The notes: generated from the letters alone by a model not told the origin. Positions 30,390-39,886 are shown, numbered from the stretch's first letter. The stretch is 43,113 nucleotides of DNA from an uncultured Puniceicoccaceae bacterium (GCA_905479975.1 CAJQOS010000003.1:1-43113), one strand, 5' to 3'. Translations and numbers: made by a program.

Positions 30390-30905
30390 TTAGTCCGATA
30401 AGTCTGGCAGATCAAAATTCTTTACTTTCCCGCGGTAAAAGCGAACGACACCTCTAACCCGCTTACCCGAAGCAACCCGTCGCCCTTGGTAAGTGTAGAA
30501 ATTATCAATCTTCTTATGCATGGACGGGTCCTTCATCGTCGGCTCTCCAAGGAGTTCGATCACCTGTTCCTCAGACATGCCAACCTTAAGCTGATCCCAC
30601 TTAGAAGCTTCCATCCAAGGGTAGAAAGCATCTTCCTCGCGCTCATGAATCACACTGACAACGTCATCAATAATTGAAGAGCCACCTGCGCTTGCGTTAA
30701 CCTTTCGAGTTGCAATAGCGACCTCTGCAGCCTGATTAGCGACATCAGACTGGAACGAAAGCATCGACTGCTCTAAGACACTCAAGCGTTGGACCAACGC
30801 ATCGTATTCCGCGCGCGTTACATAAGCTGACTCATCAGCATAGAGCGGAGAGGCAACAACAGCGCTTAGCGTTAAAATTGAAAGTATGGGAAAGATGCTT
30901 TTCAT
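30390..30905 (-). CDS. Exported protein with SmpA/BamE-like domain
   Basis: This 171-residue protein has a signal peptide (MKSIFPILSILTLSAVVASPLYAD). A coiled-coil-prone stretch (AEYDALVQRLSVLEQSML) is followed by a C-terminal domain reading WDQLKVGMSEEQVIELLGEP and FYTYQGRRVASGKRVRGVVRFYRGKV. This is the SmpA/OmlA (BamE-like) pattern of outer-membrane accessory proteins. There is no lipobox. It lies between the porin and urtA on the same strand, so a role in porin assembly or envelope contact is possible; this is inference from position. It follows the porin terminator and may depend on read-through. Confidence 0.7.
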   Translation of the reverse strand: MKSIFPILSILTLSAVVASPLYADESAYVTRAEYDALVQRLSVLEQSMLSFQSDVANQAAEVAIATRKVNASAGGSSIIDDVVSVIHEREEDAFYPWMEASKWDQLKVGMSEEQVIELLGEPTMKDPSMHKKIDNFYTYQGRRVASGKRVRGVVRFYRGKVKNFDLPDLSD

Positions 30906-30927
30906 GTTATTTGTCTTCCTATCAAAA

Positions 30928-30963
30928 TAAAAAAAAGGGGCCCCGACCCGATCGAGGCCCCTT
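30928..30963 (-). terminator. Terminator after the porin gene
   Basis: Minus-strand stem GGGGCC / GGCCCC (30961-30956 and 30942-30937), extended by the intervening CGATCGGGTCGG, is followed by a long T-run (A-run at 30928-30936 on plus). It lies 33 bases after the porin stop and before the BamE-like gene, so it may attenuate rather than fully end transcription. Confidence 0.88.
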
Positions 30964-30995
30964 AAACTATTTAGCTAATTCGAGAATTAGCCTCT

Positions 30996-32021
30996 TTAGA
31001 ATGCGTAGATGAACTCAACTGCGTAGAACATCTCTTCACCATCACCAGTATCTACAGAGCTTCCGTCGAATGCAGAGATTTCAGCAAGAACAAGCGCCTT
31101 GTCAGAAAGCATGTAGCTTGGAGAGATAGTGAAAACTTCCCAATCCTCTGGATCATCCAAACCACCAGTGCGCTCGTCCTCTTGGACGGAGTAACGGAAA
31201 GTCAGGCCAGCCTTCTCCCAAGCGTAATTCACCATCAATAGATAGCCCGTAGACTCATCCACACCGTAATCGAAAAGACCATTATCCTCATCCGCTTCAG
31301 AGTAGATGTATTCTGCTGCAAAAGTGAAGCCACCGTATTCATAACTCGCCCAAAGATTGAAGGTTTCATAGCCGGGATCGAGCGCGTAAATACCTTTAAC
31401 CGTCAAACCTTCAACGCCTGTGTAAGCAGCAAGAAACTCATAGCTTGCACCGCTCTCACCATCCGAGTCCCCCACCCAGAAACCAAACGCATAGTCATCC
31501 GTCGCATAGTCCGCAGCTGCACCAACCGCGTAACCAGCGGTGTAGAATGGGCTAAAGTCGCGCCCCGCATAGCTGAACTGATAGAGACCAGTCGCGTCAA
31601 ATGTTTCAAAACCTTGGTAACTCAAGATGTTACCGACAGACAAAACAAGCTCATCGCTGTAGTTGTATCCGATGATCGCAGTCTCGAAGTCTAGCTCGTT
31701 ATCCTGATCATAAGTCCCTGTGCCAATCGGCGTGTCCGCACCATCGACGACAGTAATCTCACCCTCACTAGTATCATCCTTGAAGCTAAGCTCCATAGTC
31801 GCAAAGAATGGGGAATCCGGAGTTACGAAGTTCATGCCCAACTCGAACTCAGCAACCTGCTGATCAGACTCGTTACCAGACAAGTCAATATAGTCAGAGT
31901 GCGCGACATCCAAGTAACCATAGAGGCTAATCTCATCATTAAGAACGATCTCTGCGTTTGCAGACGCACCAAAGAGTGCAGAACCAGCCAACGCAGCAGT
32001 TAGTGTTTTTTTCAATTTCAT
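30996..32021 (-). CDS. Outer-membrane beta-barrel porin
   Basis: This 341-residue protein has a signal peptide (MKLKKTLTAALAGSALFGASANAE). The rest alternates short hydrophobic and acidic segments with many Tyr/Phe, as in barrel strands, and ends in the terminal aromatic (FIYAF) expected for BAM recognition. The sequence is strongly acidic (Asp/Glu-rich loops), in keeping with a marine habitat. I place it with general or OprO/FmdC-like porins but cannot name a family. A sigma-54 motif lies 55-70 bases upstream, and it heads the urea cluster, so it may be the urea or short-amide channel of the outer membrane. Confidence 0.82.
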   Translation of the reverse strand: MKLKKTLTAALAGSALFGASANAEIVLNDEISLYGYLDVAHSDYIDLSGNESDQQVAEFELGMNFVTPDSPFFATMELSFKDDTSEGEITVVDGADTPIGTGTYDQDNELDFETAIIGYNYSDELVLSVGNILSYQGFETFDATGLYQFSYAGRDFSPFYTAGYAVGAAADYATDDYAFGFWVGDSDGESGASYEFLAAYTGVEGLTVKGIYALDPGYETFNLWASYEYGGFTFAAEYIYSEADEDNGLFDYGVDESTGYLLMVNYAWEKAGLTFRYSVQEDERTGGLDDPEDWEVFTISPSYMLSDKALVLAEISAFDGSSVDTGDGEEMFYAVEFIYAF

Positions 32022-32075
32022 AAGTATGTATTGTTTGTTTGTTGATGCGTTAAAATGTAACGCGGATGACACATT

Positions 32076-32091
32076 AGCTCAGCCCATGCCA
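32076..32091 (-). promoter_or_regulatory. Sigma-54 promoter of the porin gene
   Basis: Minus-strand TGGCATGGGCTGAGCT carries a complete -24 element (TGGCA-Y-G) and a GC at -12 with GG-N10-GC spacing; the TT before GC is replaced by GA. The predicted start is about 43 bases before the ATG. Confidence 0.6.
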
Positions 32092-32312
32092 ACTTTTTCA
32101 ATAACACGAATTTAATCAAAAATCATACGCACTCACATGAGAATAATTAATAGCTCAAAGGCCAGGCCCCCAATGCAGTCATCTAAAAACGACCCTCTCG
32201 TGCGCACACAACAACGCACATCGCCCGCTCACAACCTAGCCTATACCCCTAAACAACAACTAGATGCGGACATACCTCAGCAAATAACCTGCAGTCAAAC
32301 AGGGACACTACT

Positions 32313-32978
<666 letters not shown>

Positions 32979-32981
32979 CAC

Positions 32982-34154
32982 TTAACTCAGTCCTAGATCG
33001 AGACGGTTCCGTTGATGGACCCACTCTTTAAAATATGGATTATCATACGCATAGCCCGGAGCCGATTCGATGCCATGAAGCACTCCCCGCTCCAACAATG
33101 CCTTCAAGGTATTCGACACACTACCACTGGCTGGCAAACTAAATCGCTGCCGCACCGCTTTGCTCCCCAGCTTTGTCTCCCCCTCTGCCATCGCACGTAG
33201 GATGTTCTGCTGATGCTGCGTCAGTTGCTGCCAATCGCTCTGAAAATACGCCTTATCTTCCTCAATGACTGCACGATAGGCACGATCCACCATTGGCTGA
33301 GTCAACTCACCGCTCGCTGCGGCCAGCGGATAACTCATCGCTGCCAATCGCAAACGATCCACTGTGCAGCCCTCCGCTCGCTCCAACAACCAATCAAGCC
33401 CATCCAACTGCGTCACTCCACTCGCTTTAAACTTACCCGCCAACCAAGTGCGCATTTCAACCAATGGCACCGGCTCAAAATTAATCGCACTAAACATCTT
33501 GTAGAACGCACGGTCACTCGCCATCAGCAGATTAATCAAATGCACACGCGAGCCAGTGAACACATAGCTCATATGTGTATGATGCTGAATCGCCGCGCGA
33601 AGATTCCACAACGTCGCTTCATCCTCAAATCTGGCCAATTCCTGAAACTCATCGACAACGAGCGCAAAATGCCGCCCTTGCTGCTTCGCCAATTCATTCG
33701 CCCGATCCAAGATCCCAATAAACGTCGCACGCTGCTCATCAATCGGTGCCGTTCGAGCGATGGGCTTCAAGCGCACCTTAATCGCTCCCGTAAGCGGATC
33801 AGCTTCAGTCTCCAACTGCAGACTCAGTGCCCGCATTAAGTCACTCAAATAGTCCTGCCACCCCTTACCACTCGCAGCCGTAATCTTCTGCAAGAGCGCA
33901 TTCGATAAATCAGCAAGCTGAGTCGCCGTCGAAAAATCAACCATCATCACTGCAACACCCTCAGCCTTCAACTCCTCGACCACCGCCTTGCACAGCGTCG
34001 TCTTTCCCATTCGTCGCCGACCATGAACCAACAAACGCCGACCGGGCTCACTGAGCGCAGCGCACAAGCGCCGCCGATCAACCACCCGGTTGATGACCTC
34101 AGGGTTGCTATCGATTGTCTCATAGCGAAAAGGATTGGGAGGTGGCGATTGCAT
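32982..34154 (-). CDS. AAA ATPase of the archaeal-ATPase/STAND-like type
   Basis: This 390-residue protein has Walker A VHGRRRMGKTTLC (about 43-55), preceded by a FRYETIDSNPEVINRVVDRRR entry common in this group, and Walker B FALVVDEFQELA (about 163-175). A sensor-like arginine motif appears in SYVFTGSRVHLI. The C-terminal third reads as a winged helix (TKLGSKAVRQRFSLPASGSVSNTLKALLERGVL). Such PF01637-like proteins are widespread, often of unknown role, and sometimes act in signalling or defence. The position directly upstream of rsmG may be incidental. Confidence 0.82.
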   Translation of the reverse strand: MQSPPPNPFRYETIDSNPEVINRVVDRRRLCAALSEPGRRLLVHGRRRMGKTTLCKAVVEELKAEGVAVMMVDFSTATQLADLSNALLQKITAASGKGWQDYLSDLMRALSLQLETEADPLTGAIKVRLKPIARTAPIDEQRATFIGILDRANELAKQQGRHFALVVDEFQELARFEDEATLWNLRAAIQHHTHMSYVFTGSRVHLINLLMASDRAFYKMFSAINFEPVPLVEMRTWLAGKFKASGVTQLDGLDWLLERAEGCTVDRLRLAAMSYPLAAASGELTQPMVDRAYRAVIEEDKAYFQSDWQQLTQHQQNILRAMAEGETKLGSKAVRQRFSLPASGSVSNTLKALLERGVLHGIESAPGYAYDNPYFKEWVHQRNRLDLGLS

Positions 34155-34282
34155 TGTTTTTTGAGGGACGCAAATAGAGGTGCGGCATTAAGTCTTTATC
34201 TCAATAAACTTTATCAGAGTAAAGCATTTTACGTTTACTGTATTAAACTTAATCCGGACATACAAAACCCGACACGGATAGC

Positions 34283-35938
34283 TTAACAGACACACGCCCT
34301 GCGCCACACACTTGGCAAAACGAGCAACGCCACAAACCCCGCGACCAAACACACCCACGCAGGAGCGCCGAATCCCAAAGGGATGAATCCTGCCAACAGC
34401 GCAACCAACGCGGCCAACAGCGCAAAGGGCAACTGCGTGCGGACATGATCCAACGGCGTCACACCTGCTGCAATCGACGCCACAATCGTGGTATCGCTAA
34501 ACGGACTGCAATGGTCGCCAAAGACCGCGCCGCTAAACACCGCACCAATTGCAGCGACCACCAGGCGATCCCGCTCCATATCCACAGTGCCCTCTGTCAG
34601 CGCAAAAATCACCGGGATTGCCAGCGGCATCAACACCCCCATCGTGCCCCATGACGTGCCGGTCGAAAATGAGATCGTCGCCCCCAACACAAAGATCCCA
34701 GCCGGGAACAGCGCCACTGGCAGCCGTCCTTGTAACAATTCACTCAGCCACGCCGCCGTGCCCAACTGACTGATCGCCGCACCCAACATCCAGGCGACGA
34801 TCAAAATCAACACTGGCCCGGCAATCTCACGCACTCCACCAAGGAAGGTAGCGGTGGTCGCCTTGATTTGCAGCGATTCGCTGGCCGTAGCCGCCTTCCT
34901 GGAAACCCCATAGGCCACTGCCGCCACAAGGGACGCCAACACACTCGATGCGACCAAGATCTGCGGCACATACGCCTCCGCCTTGCCATACGACTCGGCA
35001 AATTTGCTCAGGCCAAACGGCAACAGCGCCTCCGAACCAATCCAATAAGTCAGCACCGGGATCGACAAGGTCAGCACCGCAATCGGCACGATCGCTAAGC
35101 CCCAATGACTCACATGCGCTCGCTCGGTCGACACACCCGCAGCAACCTTCGCACGGCGCGCCTTCGCCTCCACCGCACCCATGGATCCAGGGTTAAACTC
35201 GCGCCACACACAGACCAGAGCCAGCGCCAACGAGAACCAGCAATAGTAATTCGTCGAAAGTGATTTAAAGAAATAGCCATAGGCGCTGACCTCATGCCCC
35301 GCCACCGCGAAGCCCTCACGAATCATCGACAGCTGAAACGCGATCCAAGTGGAAATGAAGGCAAGACACGCCACTGCCGAACCAGTCGTATCCGCAAGGT
35401 AGGCGAGCTTTTCCCTCGATACTCCGCAGCGATCGGCCGCCGAACGCAGCAGACGACCGAGCAGCATCGTATTTGCCAGACCGTCAAAAAACACCAGCAG
35501 GCCGAAACCAAACACCGTAAATTGCATGCGTTTATGCGGTGCCCGCCCAGAGCCCAACAAGCGTCGCACCAGTGCCTGCAATCCACCGCCCGCTTCAACT
35601 AAAGCCACAAACCCACCCAAAATCAGGGTAAACAACACCGCACTCAGCTTCCACGAAGAACCGAAGATCGGCCAGAACTGCTGCAAAACCAATTGCTCTA
35701 CAGCCCCCAGAACCGAGCCGCCCGACAGCAACACCGCACCACAAATGGCTCCAGTCAATAGTCCGATCAACGCATTGCGCGAGAGCAACACCACAGACAG
35801 CGCCGCCACACTCGGCCACAAGCTGCGCCACTGCGAGTCACTGCCCAACACGCACACACTCACCGCCAAACTCACGCAGAGCCCGGCAATTGTCACCCAA
35901 TCTCGTTTTGCCAAAGTCACAACCTCGACGCTGCGCAC
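34283..35938 (-). CDS. NhaC-family Na+/H+ antiporter
   Basis: About 551 residues with roughly 12-13 hydrophobic helices. Family blocks include FDGLANTMLLGRLLRSAADRCGVSREKLAYLADTTGSAVACL and near the end SFSTGTSWGTMGVLMPLAIPV and GAVFSGAVFGDHCSPFSDTTIVAS, the ion-pathway segment of NhaC-like transporters. The protein would exchange sodium for protons or another organic cation or acid at the inner membrane, which suits a marine cell. There is no ATG near the N-terminus: GTG 35938, GTG 35920 or TTG 35914 are alternatives. Confidence 0.88.
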   Translation of the reverse strand: MRSVEVVTLAKRDWVTIAGLCVSLAVSVCVLGSDSQWRSLWPSVAALSVVLLSRNALIGLLTGAICGAVLLSGGSVLGAVEQLVLQQFWPIFGSSWKLSAVLFTLILGGFVALVEAGGGLQALVRRLLGSGRAPHKRMQFTVFGFGLLVFFDGLANTMLLGRLLRSAADRCGVSREKLAYLADTTGSAVACLAFISTWIAFQLSMIREGFAVAGHEVSAYGYFFKSLSTNYYCWFSLALALVCVWREFNPGSMGAVEAKARRAKVAAGVSTERAHVSHWGLAIVPIAVLTLSIPVLTYWIGSEALLPFGLSKFAESYGKAEAYVPQILVASSVLASLVAAVAYGVSRKAATASESLQIKATTATFLGGVREIAGPVLILIVAWMLGAAISQLGTAAWLSELLQGRLPVALFPAGIFVLGATISFSTGTSWGTMGVLMPLAIPVIFALTEGTVDMERDRLVVAAIGAVFSGAVFGDHCSPFSDTTIVASIAAGVTPLDHVRTQLPFALLAALVALLAGFIPLGFGAPAWVCLVAGFVALLVLPSVWRRACVC

Positions 35939-35963
35939 TTCGCCGCGCTTGTCCAGAACCCAT

Positions 35964-36037
35964 AAAAAAACGGCAGCTAAAGCAGCCGATCCCAGTGCCC
36001 ATTTTTATGAGCCAAGGATCGGCTGCTTTAGCTGCCG
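35964..36037 (-). terminator. Family A palindrome acting as terminator
   Basis: Perfect 22-bp inverted arms (35971-35992 and 36016-36037, core GGCTGCTTTAGCTGCC) with a 23-base spacer are followed on the minus strand by seven T (35964-35970). It lies 21 bases after the stop of the unknown membrane protein gene and upstream of nhaC. This is the most intact copy of repeat family A. Confidence 0.8.
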
Positions 36038-36057
36038 CTCATAAAGAGTCGTTCGGC

Positions 36058-36723
36058 TTACGCCTCAACTTGCGATTCGGCCTCTGCCTCTTCTTCAGCC
36101 TGCGACTCGCCCTTGCGCGCTTTGATACGGCGCTCCGCTTCGAGGATGATTACTTCACAGCCTTTAAACTTGTGGTCATCTAAACAGAGACGGCGCTCCT
36201 TCCCCCCCTCTTCATAGATCCCATAGGCGATGCCCTTCTTCTCCCACTTCCTGCGGTCAATCTTTACAATCGAATCCAGCTCCACGCGTTGGCCTGCAGT
36301 GCCAATCACAACATCACCCTCGGTCTGCACGCGTAGCTTATGATTCCACAAGACCCACAATCCAAAAAGCACCGAGCCGGTCATCATCACCCAGCCGATT
36401 ATCCGCTGTTCACGGATCGAAGCATCCGTGCGCTCCTTCGGAATATCGCGCTTGTAGCCGGCCGCCTTCGCATGACGCTCCCATTCGATCCGTAAATACT
36501 CATTCACCTCAGCGCCATGCGCCTTCTTCGGCTGCTCTTCAATCTTACCCGACTCGACAAGCCCAGCCTCGATCTCGACAAACTCCGCATGGCGAAGGGC
36601 TTCATTCGGCCATACGACGTAGCCATCATATAAGAACCATCCGGCAATACTAGAGACCATAAACAGCATAAACAGCATCCGGCGGCGCCATTCCTTTGAA
36701 ATACGAGCATCGACTTTTTCCAT
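36058..36723 (-). CDS. Unknown protein with two membrane helices
   Basis: This 221-residue protein has a first hydrophobic segment at about 16-33 (MLFMLFMVSSIAGWFLY). A charged loop of about 80 residues (EEQPKKAHGAEVNEYLRIEWERHAK) is followed by a second helix (IIGWVMMTGSVLFGLWVLW) and a cytoplasmic C-terminal domain with beta-rich character (DVVIGTAGQRVELDSIVKIDRRKWEKKGIA) that could be PH-like. The tail is Glu/Ala-rich. I do not recognise a family. Confidence 0.65.
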   Translation of the reverse strand: MEKVDARISKEWRRRMLFMLFMVSSIAGWFLYDGYVVWPNEALRHAEFVEIEAGLVESGKIEEQPKKAHGAEVNEYLRIEWERHAKAAGYKRDIPKERTDASIREQRIIGWVMMTGSVLFGLWVLWNHKLRVQTEGDVVIGTAGQRVELDSIVKIDRRKWEKKGIAYGIYEEGGKERRLCLDDHKFKGCEVIILEAERRIKARKGESQAEEEAEAESQVEA

Positions 36724-36982
36724 AACACTCAGAAGTGCACAAATGCGCGGCCTTCGCCAATCACAATTTCAGTTTTAACACTCAAGAAACCAAATTAGAA
36801 TCGATCCTTCCCGCCTAGGCACTATCCATCACCACATGGCAACCAAACCTGCGAAGCAACTGACCCTACCCTGACACCGACAGCCTACAAAACCTAGCCG
36901 CCAGCTTCGCAAAATTCGCCCCACTGGCACAGCCTGAGAAGTAGCGCCTAAAGCGCACATCAAAGATTGACGGCAGCCCACA

Positions 36983-37001
36983 CGTAATTACCGTAGTTAC
37001 G
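36983..37001. promoter_or_regulatory. Palindromic operator before mazE
   Basis: CGTAATTACCGTAGTTACG is a 19-base palindrome with only one mismatched pair each side plus the centre. It lies immediately before the mazE ATG, where MazE or MazEF autoregulation would be expected to bind. A TTGACG at 36967-36972 may be part of the promoter, though no good -10 was seen. Confidence 0.6.
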
Positions 37002-37002
37002 C

Positions 37003-37251
37003 ATGAAGACCACGGTTCAGCTCGCTAAAATTGGCAATTCACAGGGGATTCGCCTGAGCAAGCAGTTGCTCAAACGTTATCAAATCGAGGATCAAGTCGA
37101 AATCGAGACGACTCCCGATGCGATCATCATACGACCACACGCAGATCATAAGCTCGCATGGGCAGCCACTTACGAGCAAATGGCCAAAGAAGAAGAGGAT
37201 TTTTCAGATTGGGACGCAGTCGCTGAAGATGGTATCCAGTATGAAAGTTAA
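37003..37251 (+). CDS. mazE: MazE-like antitoxin (AbrB fold)
   Basis: This 82-residue protein has the swapped-hairpin AbrB/MazE DNA-binding domain in the first ~48 residues (VQLAKIGNSQGIRLSKQLLKRYQIEDQVEIE, IIIRPH). An acidic C-terminal tail (AKEEEDFSDWDAVAED) is of the kind that wraps the MazF toxin. It overlaps mazF by 11 bases. Confidence 0.93.
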   Translation: MKTTVQLAKIGNSQGIRLSKQLLKRYQIEDQVEIETTPDAIIIRPHADHKLAWAATYEQMAKEEEDFSDWDAVAEDGIQYES

Positions 37252-37570
37252 GCGATACTCGATCTACTGGGTGGATCTCAACCCAGTGGTTGGCTCCGAG
37301 ATTTCAAAAATTCGTCCAGCCGTTGTCGTCAGTGATGACCTAATGAATACACATCTTCAAACCGTAGTCGTTTGCCCGCTGACAACGAAGTTACATCCCG
37401 CATGGCGCTCACGTATCATCATCAACTGCGCAGGTAAACCGAGTGAAATTGCCGTGGATCAAATACGAACGGTCAGCAAAATACGACTGAAGCAAGAAGT
37501 GGATCAACTCAATCAAACCGAAGCAGAGCAATTACGAAAGCTGATCGTGGAAATGTATGGAATGGCTTAG
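37241..37570 (+). CDS. mazF: MazF-like endoribonuclease toxin
   Basis: This 109-residue toxin of the MazF/PemK family cuts mRNA. Signatures are IYWVDLNPVVGSEISKIRPAVVVSDD, TVVVCPLTTKL and IAVDQIRTVSKIRL, the last containing the usual DQ-R-V segment. The ATG at 37241 gives the standard N-terminus; the longer frame through mazE is not meaningful. It is translated with its antitoxin. Confidence 0.94.
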   Translation: MKVKRYSIYWVDLNPVVGSEISKIRPAVVVSDDLMNTHLQTVVVCPLTTKLHPAWRSRIIINCAGKPSEIAVDQIRTVSKIRLKQEVDQLNQTEAEQLRKLIVEMYGMA

Positions 37571-38296
37571 CAGGTTTAAGGCTACAACATTGAAATCTTG
37601 CTTGAACACACGTTATCCATACAGTCATCAGCCACTATGGGATATCACCTCCAGACTCGCGACTTCGGCAACAGCCCCCGTGACTATCTAGGACCGAAAA
37701 AGGGGTCGGGACCGAAAAAGGGGTCGAACGTGAATGGCACTAACTTAAGGATATTTTATGGAATGACTGGGACCGGCTGCTTCAGCTGCCGACGATGAAT
37801 AACTTACTCGAAATCAATAAACTAGCCACGAAGAGGGCAGCTAAAGCAGCCCATCCCAGTGAGCCTACAAAGTTCAGAAAAACAGCTTAAGTTAGTGTCG
37901 GGTCGGGACCGAAAAAGGGGTCGAACGTTTAAAGTAAATATCCTAATCTTTCTACGGTCGATCATCTTTCTTTTAGCCGCTTCCGATCAACTCGAAAACT
38001 GCGCAACGGGCAATCCATAGGTAACGGTTCCAATCGACCGCCCCGCCCGAAGCACTACGCCGAGGAAGCCCCCTGGCTATAGACGTCTCGCCGATCTAGC
38101 CACTGGGCTGGACATCCATTTACCAAAAAGAGACTCACGGCAACGATTCAAAAACTCAAAACGGGTCATGACGATACCGTAAAAGTTAATATTCTGACAG
38201 GCCCCGTGCCAACACTGATCCTATAAGGTTTTCTAAGCACCCCAAAGGTCTAATCCGAGGCTAAGATCGGGTCGCACCGTTATTCCTGACAATCAA
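37571..38296. repeat. Repeat debris between mazF and the HipA-like gene
   Basis: This 726-base stretch has no intact gene. The word GGACCGAAAAAGGGGTCG occurs twice in tandem (37691-37726) and again at 37906-37923. Between them a 12-bp perfect inverted repeat CACTAACTTAAG / CTTAAGTTAGTG (37738-37749 and 37886-37897) encloses a family A palindrome (37769-37857). Further right, about 38000-38200, broken frames contain fragments such as RPPRPKHYAEEAPW, possibly a decayed transposase of the REP-associated type; this identification is weak. Confidence 0.6.
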
Positions 38297-39697
38297 TCAG
38301 TTTGTCGCAATTTTGTGGATACGCTGCAGGGATTCGATGGCATCGTTGGCGAGGGCCTTGAAGTCAGTGGAGATCTCTGGGTGCTTGGTGATGCGTTGCC
38401 AAAAAGTGAGTGCGTGCGGGTGCATTTCGAGCCACGCGGCTTGGTCTTCGGGCTTCGGGAGTGTGGGCTTGAATTCGCGGTCGATGACTTCGCCGGTGCT
38501 GCTGGGGCGGAAGCGCATAGGCAGCATGTCATAGACTGGCGCGAGCGGGTAAGGGCTATTTTCTGGCAGGAAGAAGCTGAGATTCCCCCAGTGCATGTCG
38601 GTGTTGGCGATGAGCTCTCCGAAGCAGTGCAGGCGGATCATGCGCTCGCTGTCGTCGGCGGTAATCCACTTTTCTGTATGGAGCTTGCGAGCAGCCTTGG
38701 CCCAGCTTCCTTGTCCAAGGCCAAGATGTGCAGCATCGAGCGCACGCAGTGATACCAGACCACGGCGGCCAGTTGGTCCAACGCGATCGAATCGAGTGGA
38801 TTCGAGGAAGACGCGGTCGCCGATATAGAAGGTGCGGGTCTGTGCGCTTTCAAAGCCAGCGCCACGAAGCACTTCATTGGCGATGTGCTCCGCGTAGAGT
38901 ATATCGGCCCAGCGTTGACCACTCGGTGAAGTTAGCGTGGGGCTAAACTTAACAATCACGGCACGTGGTGCATCTTTTGGATGGTCGCAGACGAGTGTGG
39001 TGAACTTCGGCTGCTCGCCGCCTGCAGAGGACCCGAAGGTTTCGTCTTCACTGAGAGCTTGTTCCGCTTGGATGTGGTAAGTGCTTGGGGCAGAGTTTTG
39101 GTAGTATCCTTCGGTAGTTTTAATTTTGCTATCTTGGAAATCCTCCAAGGCACGGGCATCGCCTAAAATAAAATCCCCCTGCAGATTGCCTCCAAATCCA
39201 GTCAAAGTTGTGAGTAGTTCTAAGTCAGACCACTCTTCGGGCTTTTCCTTGAATTGGAACAGCGTGGCCATGCGCTTACCAAAGGAGCGTCCGAGGAAAC
39301 CAGCAGGTCGGAGGTCTTCTAGGAACCATGGCCAGCCCGGATAGAGTCCCCCCTTGAATTCACCTTCAAAAAGTGCAGCAGGTGCATTGGCAGCTTCGAG
39401 GAACCACTGCGTGCGGTCACCATCGCTGATTGGGCTGAGCTGGCCGATGGGATCGACTTGCCCGTTCTCTAGCACACGGTAGAGCGGCACATGTGCAGCG
39501 AATGCCTCATGTCGAGCCGCCAGCTGTGTCGCGCGTGCGTGCCCGATACTGACGACTGCATTCCCCAGCTCTTGGACGCGCCGCGAGAGCGTCGGGCGGC
39601 TAATTGCAAAATGTGCCACGAGCTCGCTCGACAGTGTGGGCCCATAGTTCCTTAAGTAATTAAGGATGTCTTGGCTGGAATTATGGGGAGTCGACAT
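38297..39697 (-). CDS. HipA-like kinase of YjjJ (HipH) type
   Basis: This 466-residue single-chain HipA-family protein has an N-terminal winged helix (PTLSSELVAHFAISRPTLSRRVQEL), as in E. coli YjjJ, replacing the separate HipB antitoxin. The kinase core has the Gly-rich loop SSAGGEQPKF (about 223-232), VIVKFSP with the ATP-contact Lys, the catalytic loop NTDMHWGN (365-372) and the metal-binding YDMLPM (about 389). Related kinases phosphorylate translation factors or tRNA synthetases. The ATG at 39697 is preferred; a longer frame to 39781 adds an unlikely hydrophobic leader. It lies in a toxin-antitoxin-rich stretch. Confidence 0.88.
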   Translation of the reverse strand: MSTPHNSSQDILNYLRNYGPTLSSELVAHFAISRPTLSRRVQELGNAVVSIGHARATQLAARHEAFAAHVPLYRVLENGQVDPIGQLSPISDGDRTQWFLEAANAPAALFEGEFKGGLYPGWPWFLEDLRPAGFLGRSFGKRMATLFQFKEKPEEWSDLELLTTLTGFGGNLQGDFILGDARALEDFQDSKIKTTEGYYQNSAPSTYHIQAEQALSEDETFGSSAGGEQPKFTTLVCDHPKDAPRAVIVKFSPTLTSPSGQRWADILYAEHIANEVLRGAGFESAQTRTFYIGDRVFLESTRFDRVGPTGRRGLVSLRALDAAHLGLGQGSWAKAARKLHTEKWITADDSERMIRLHCFGELIANTDMHWGNLSFFLPENSPYPLAPVYDMLPMRFRPSSTGEVIDREFKPTLPKPEDQAAWLEMHPHALTFWQRITKHPEISTDFKALANDAIESLQRIHKIATN

Positions 39698-39886
39698 GAA
39701 ACGATCGAGTAATTGCTGTAACCCCATAAAACAGCTAACTAGAGCTAAAATAAAGCTTTTTGTGAAACGATACTGAAACAATTTAACATACCAGAGGCAG
39801 AAACTGTTCCGTAGGTCTCCGAGAGTTCAAACAACACCGAACCTCACCACACAAATCAACCCTCCAAACATTCAGATTCACCCTAA

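Noticed and set aside
33213-33839. Plus-strand open frame of 208 codons opposite the AAA ATPase
   Set aside because: The Arg/His/Gln-rich composition is typical of antisense reading; the minus-strand frame has Walker motifs.
37691-37923. Possible CRISPR array because of the repeated 18-base word
   Set aside because: Two copies are directly adjacent with no spacer, the third is about 180 bases away, and there are no cas genes.
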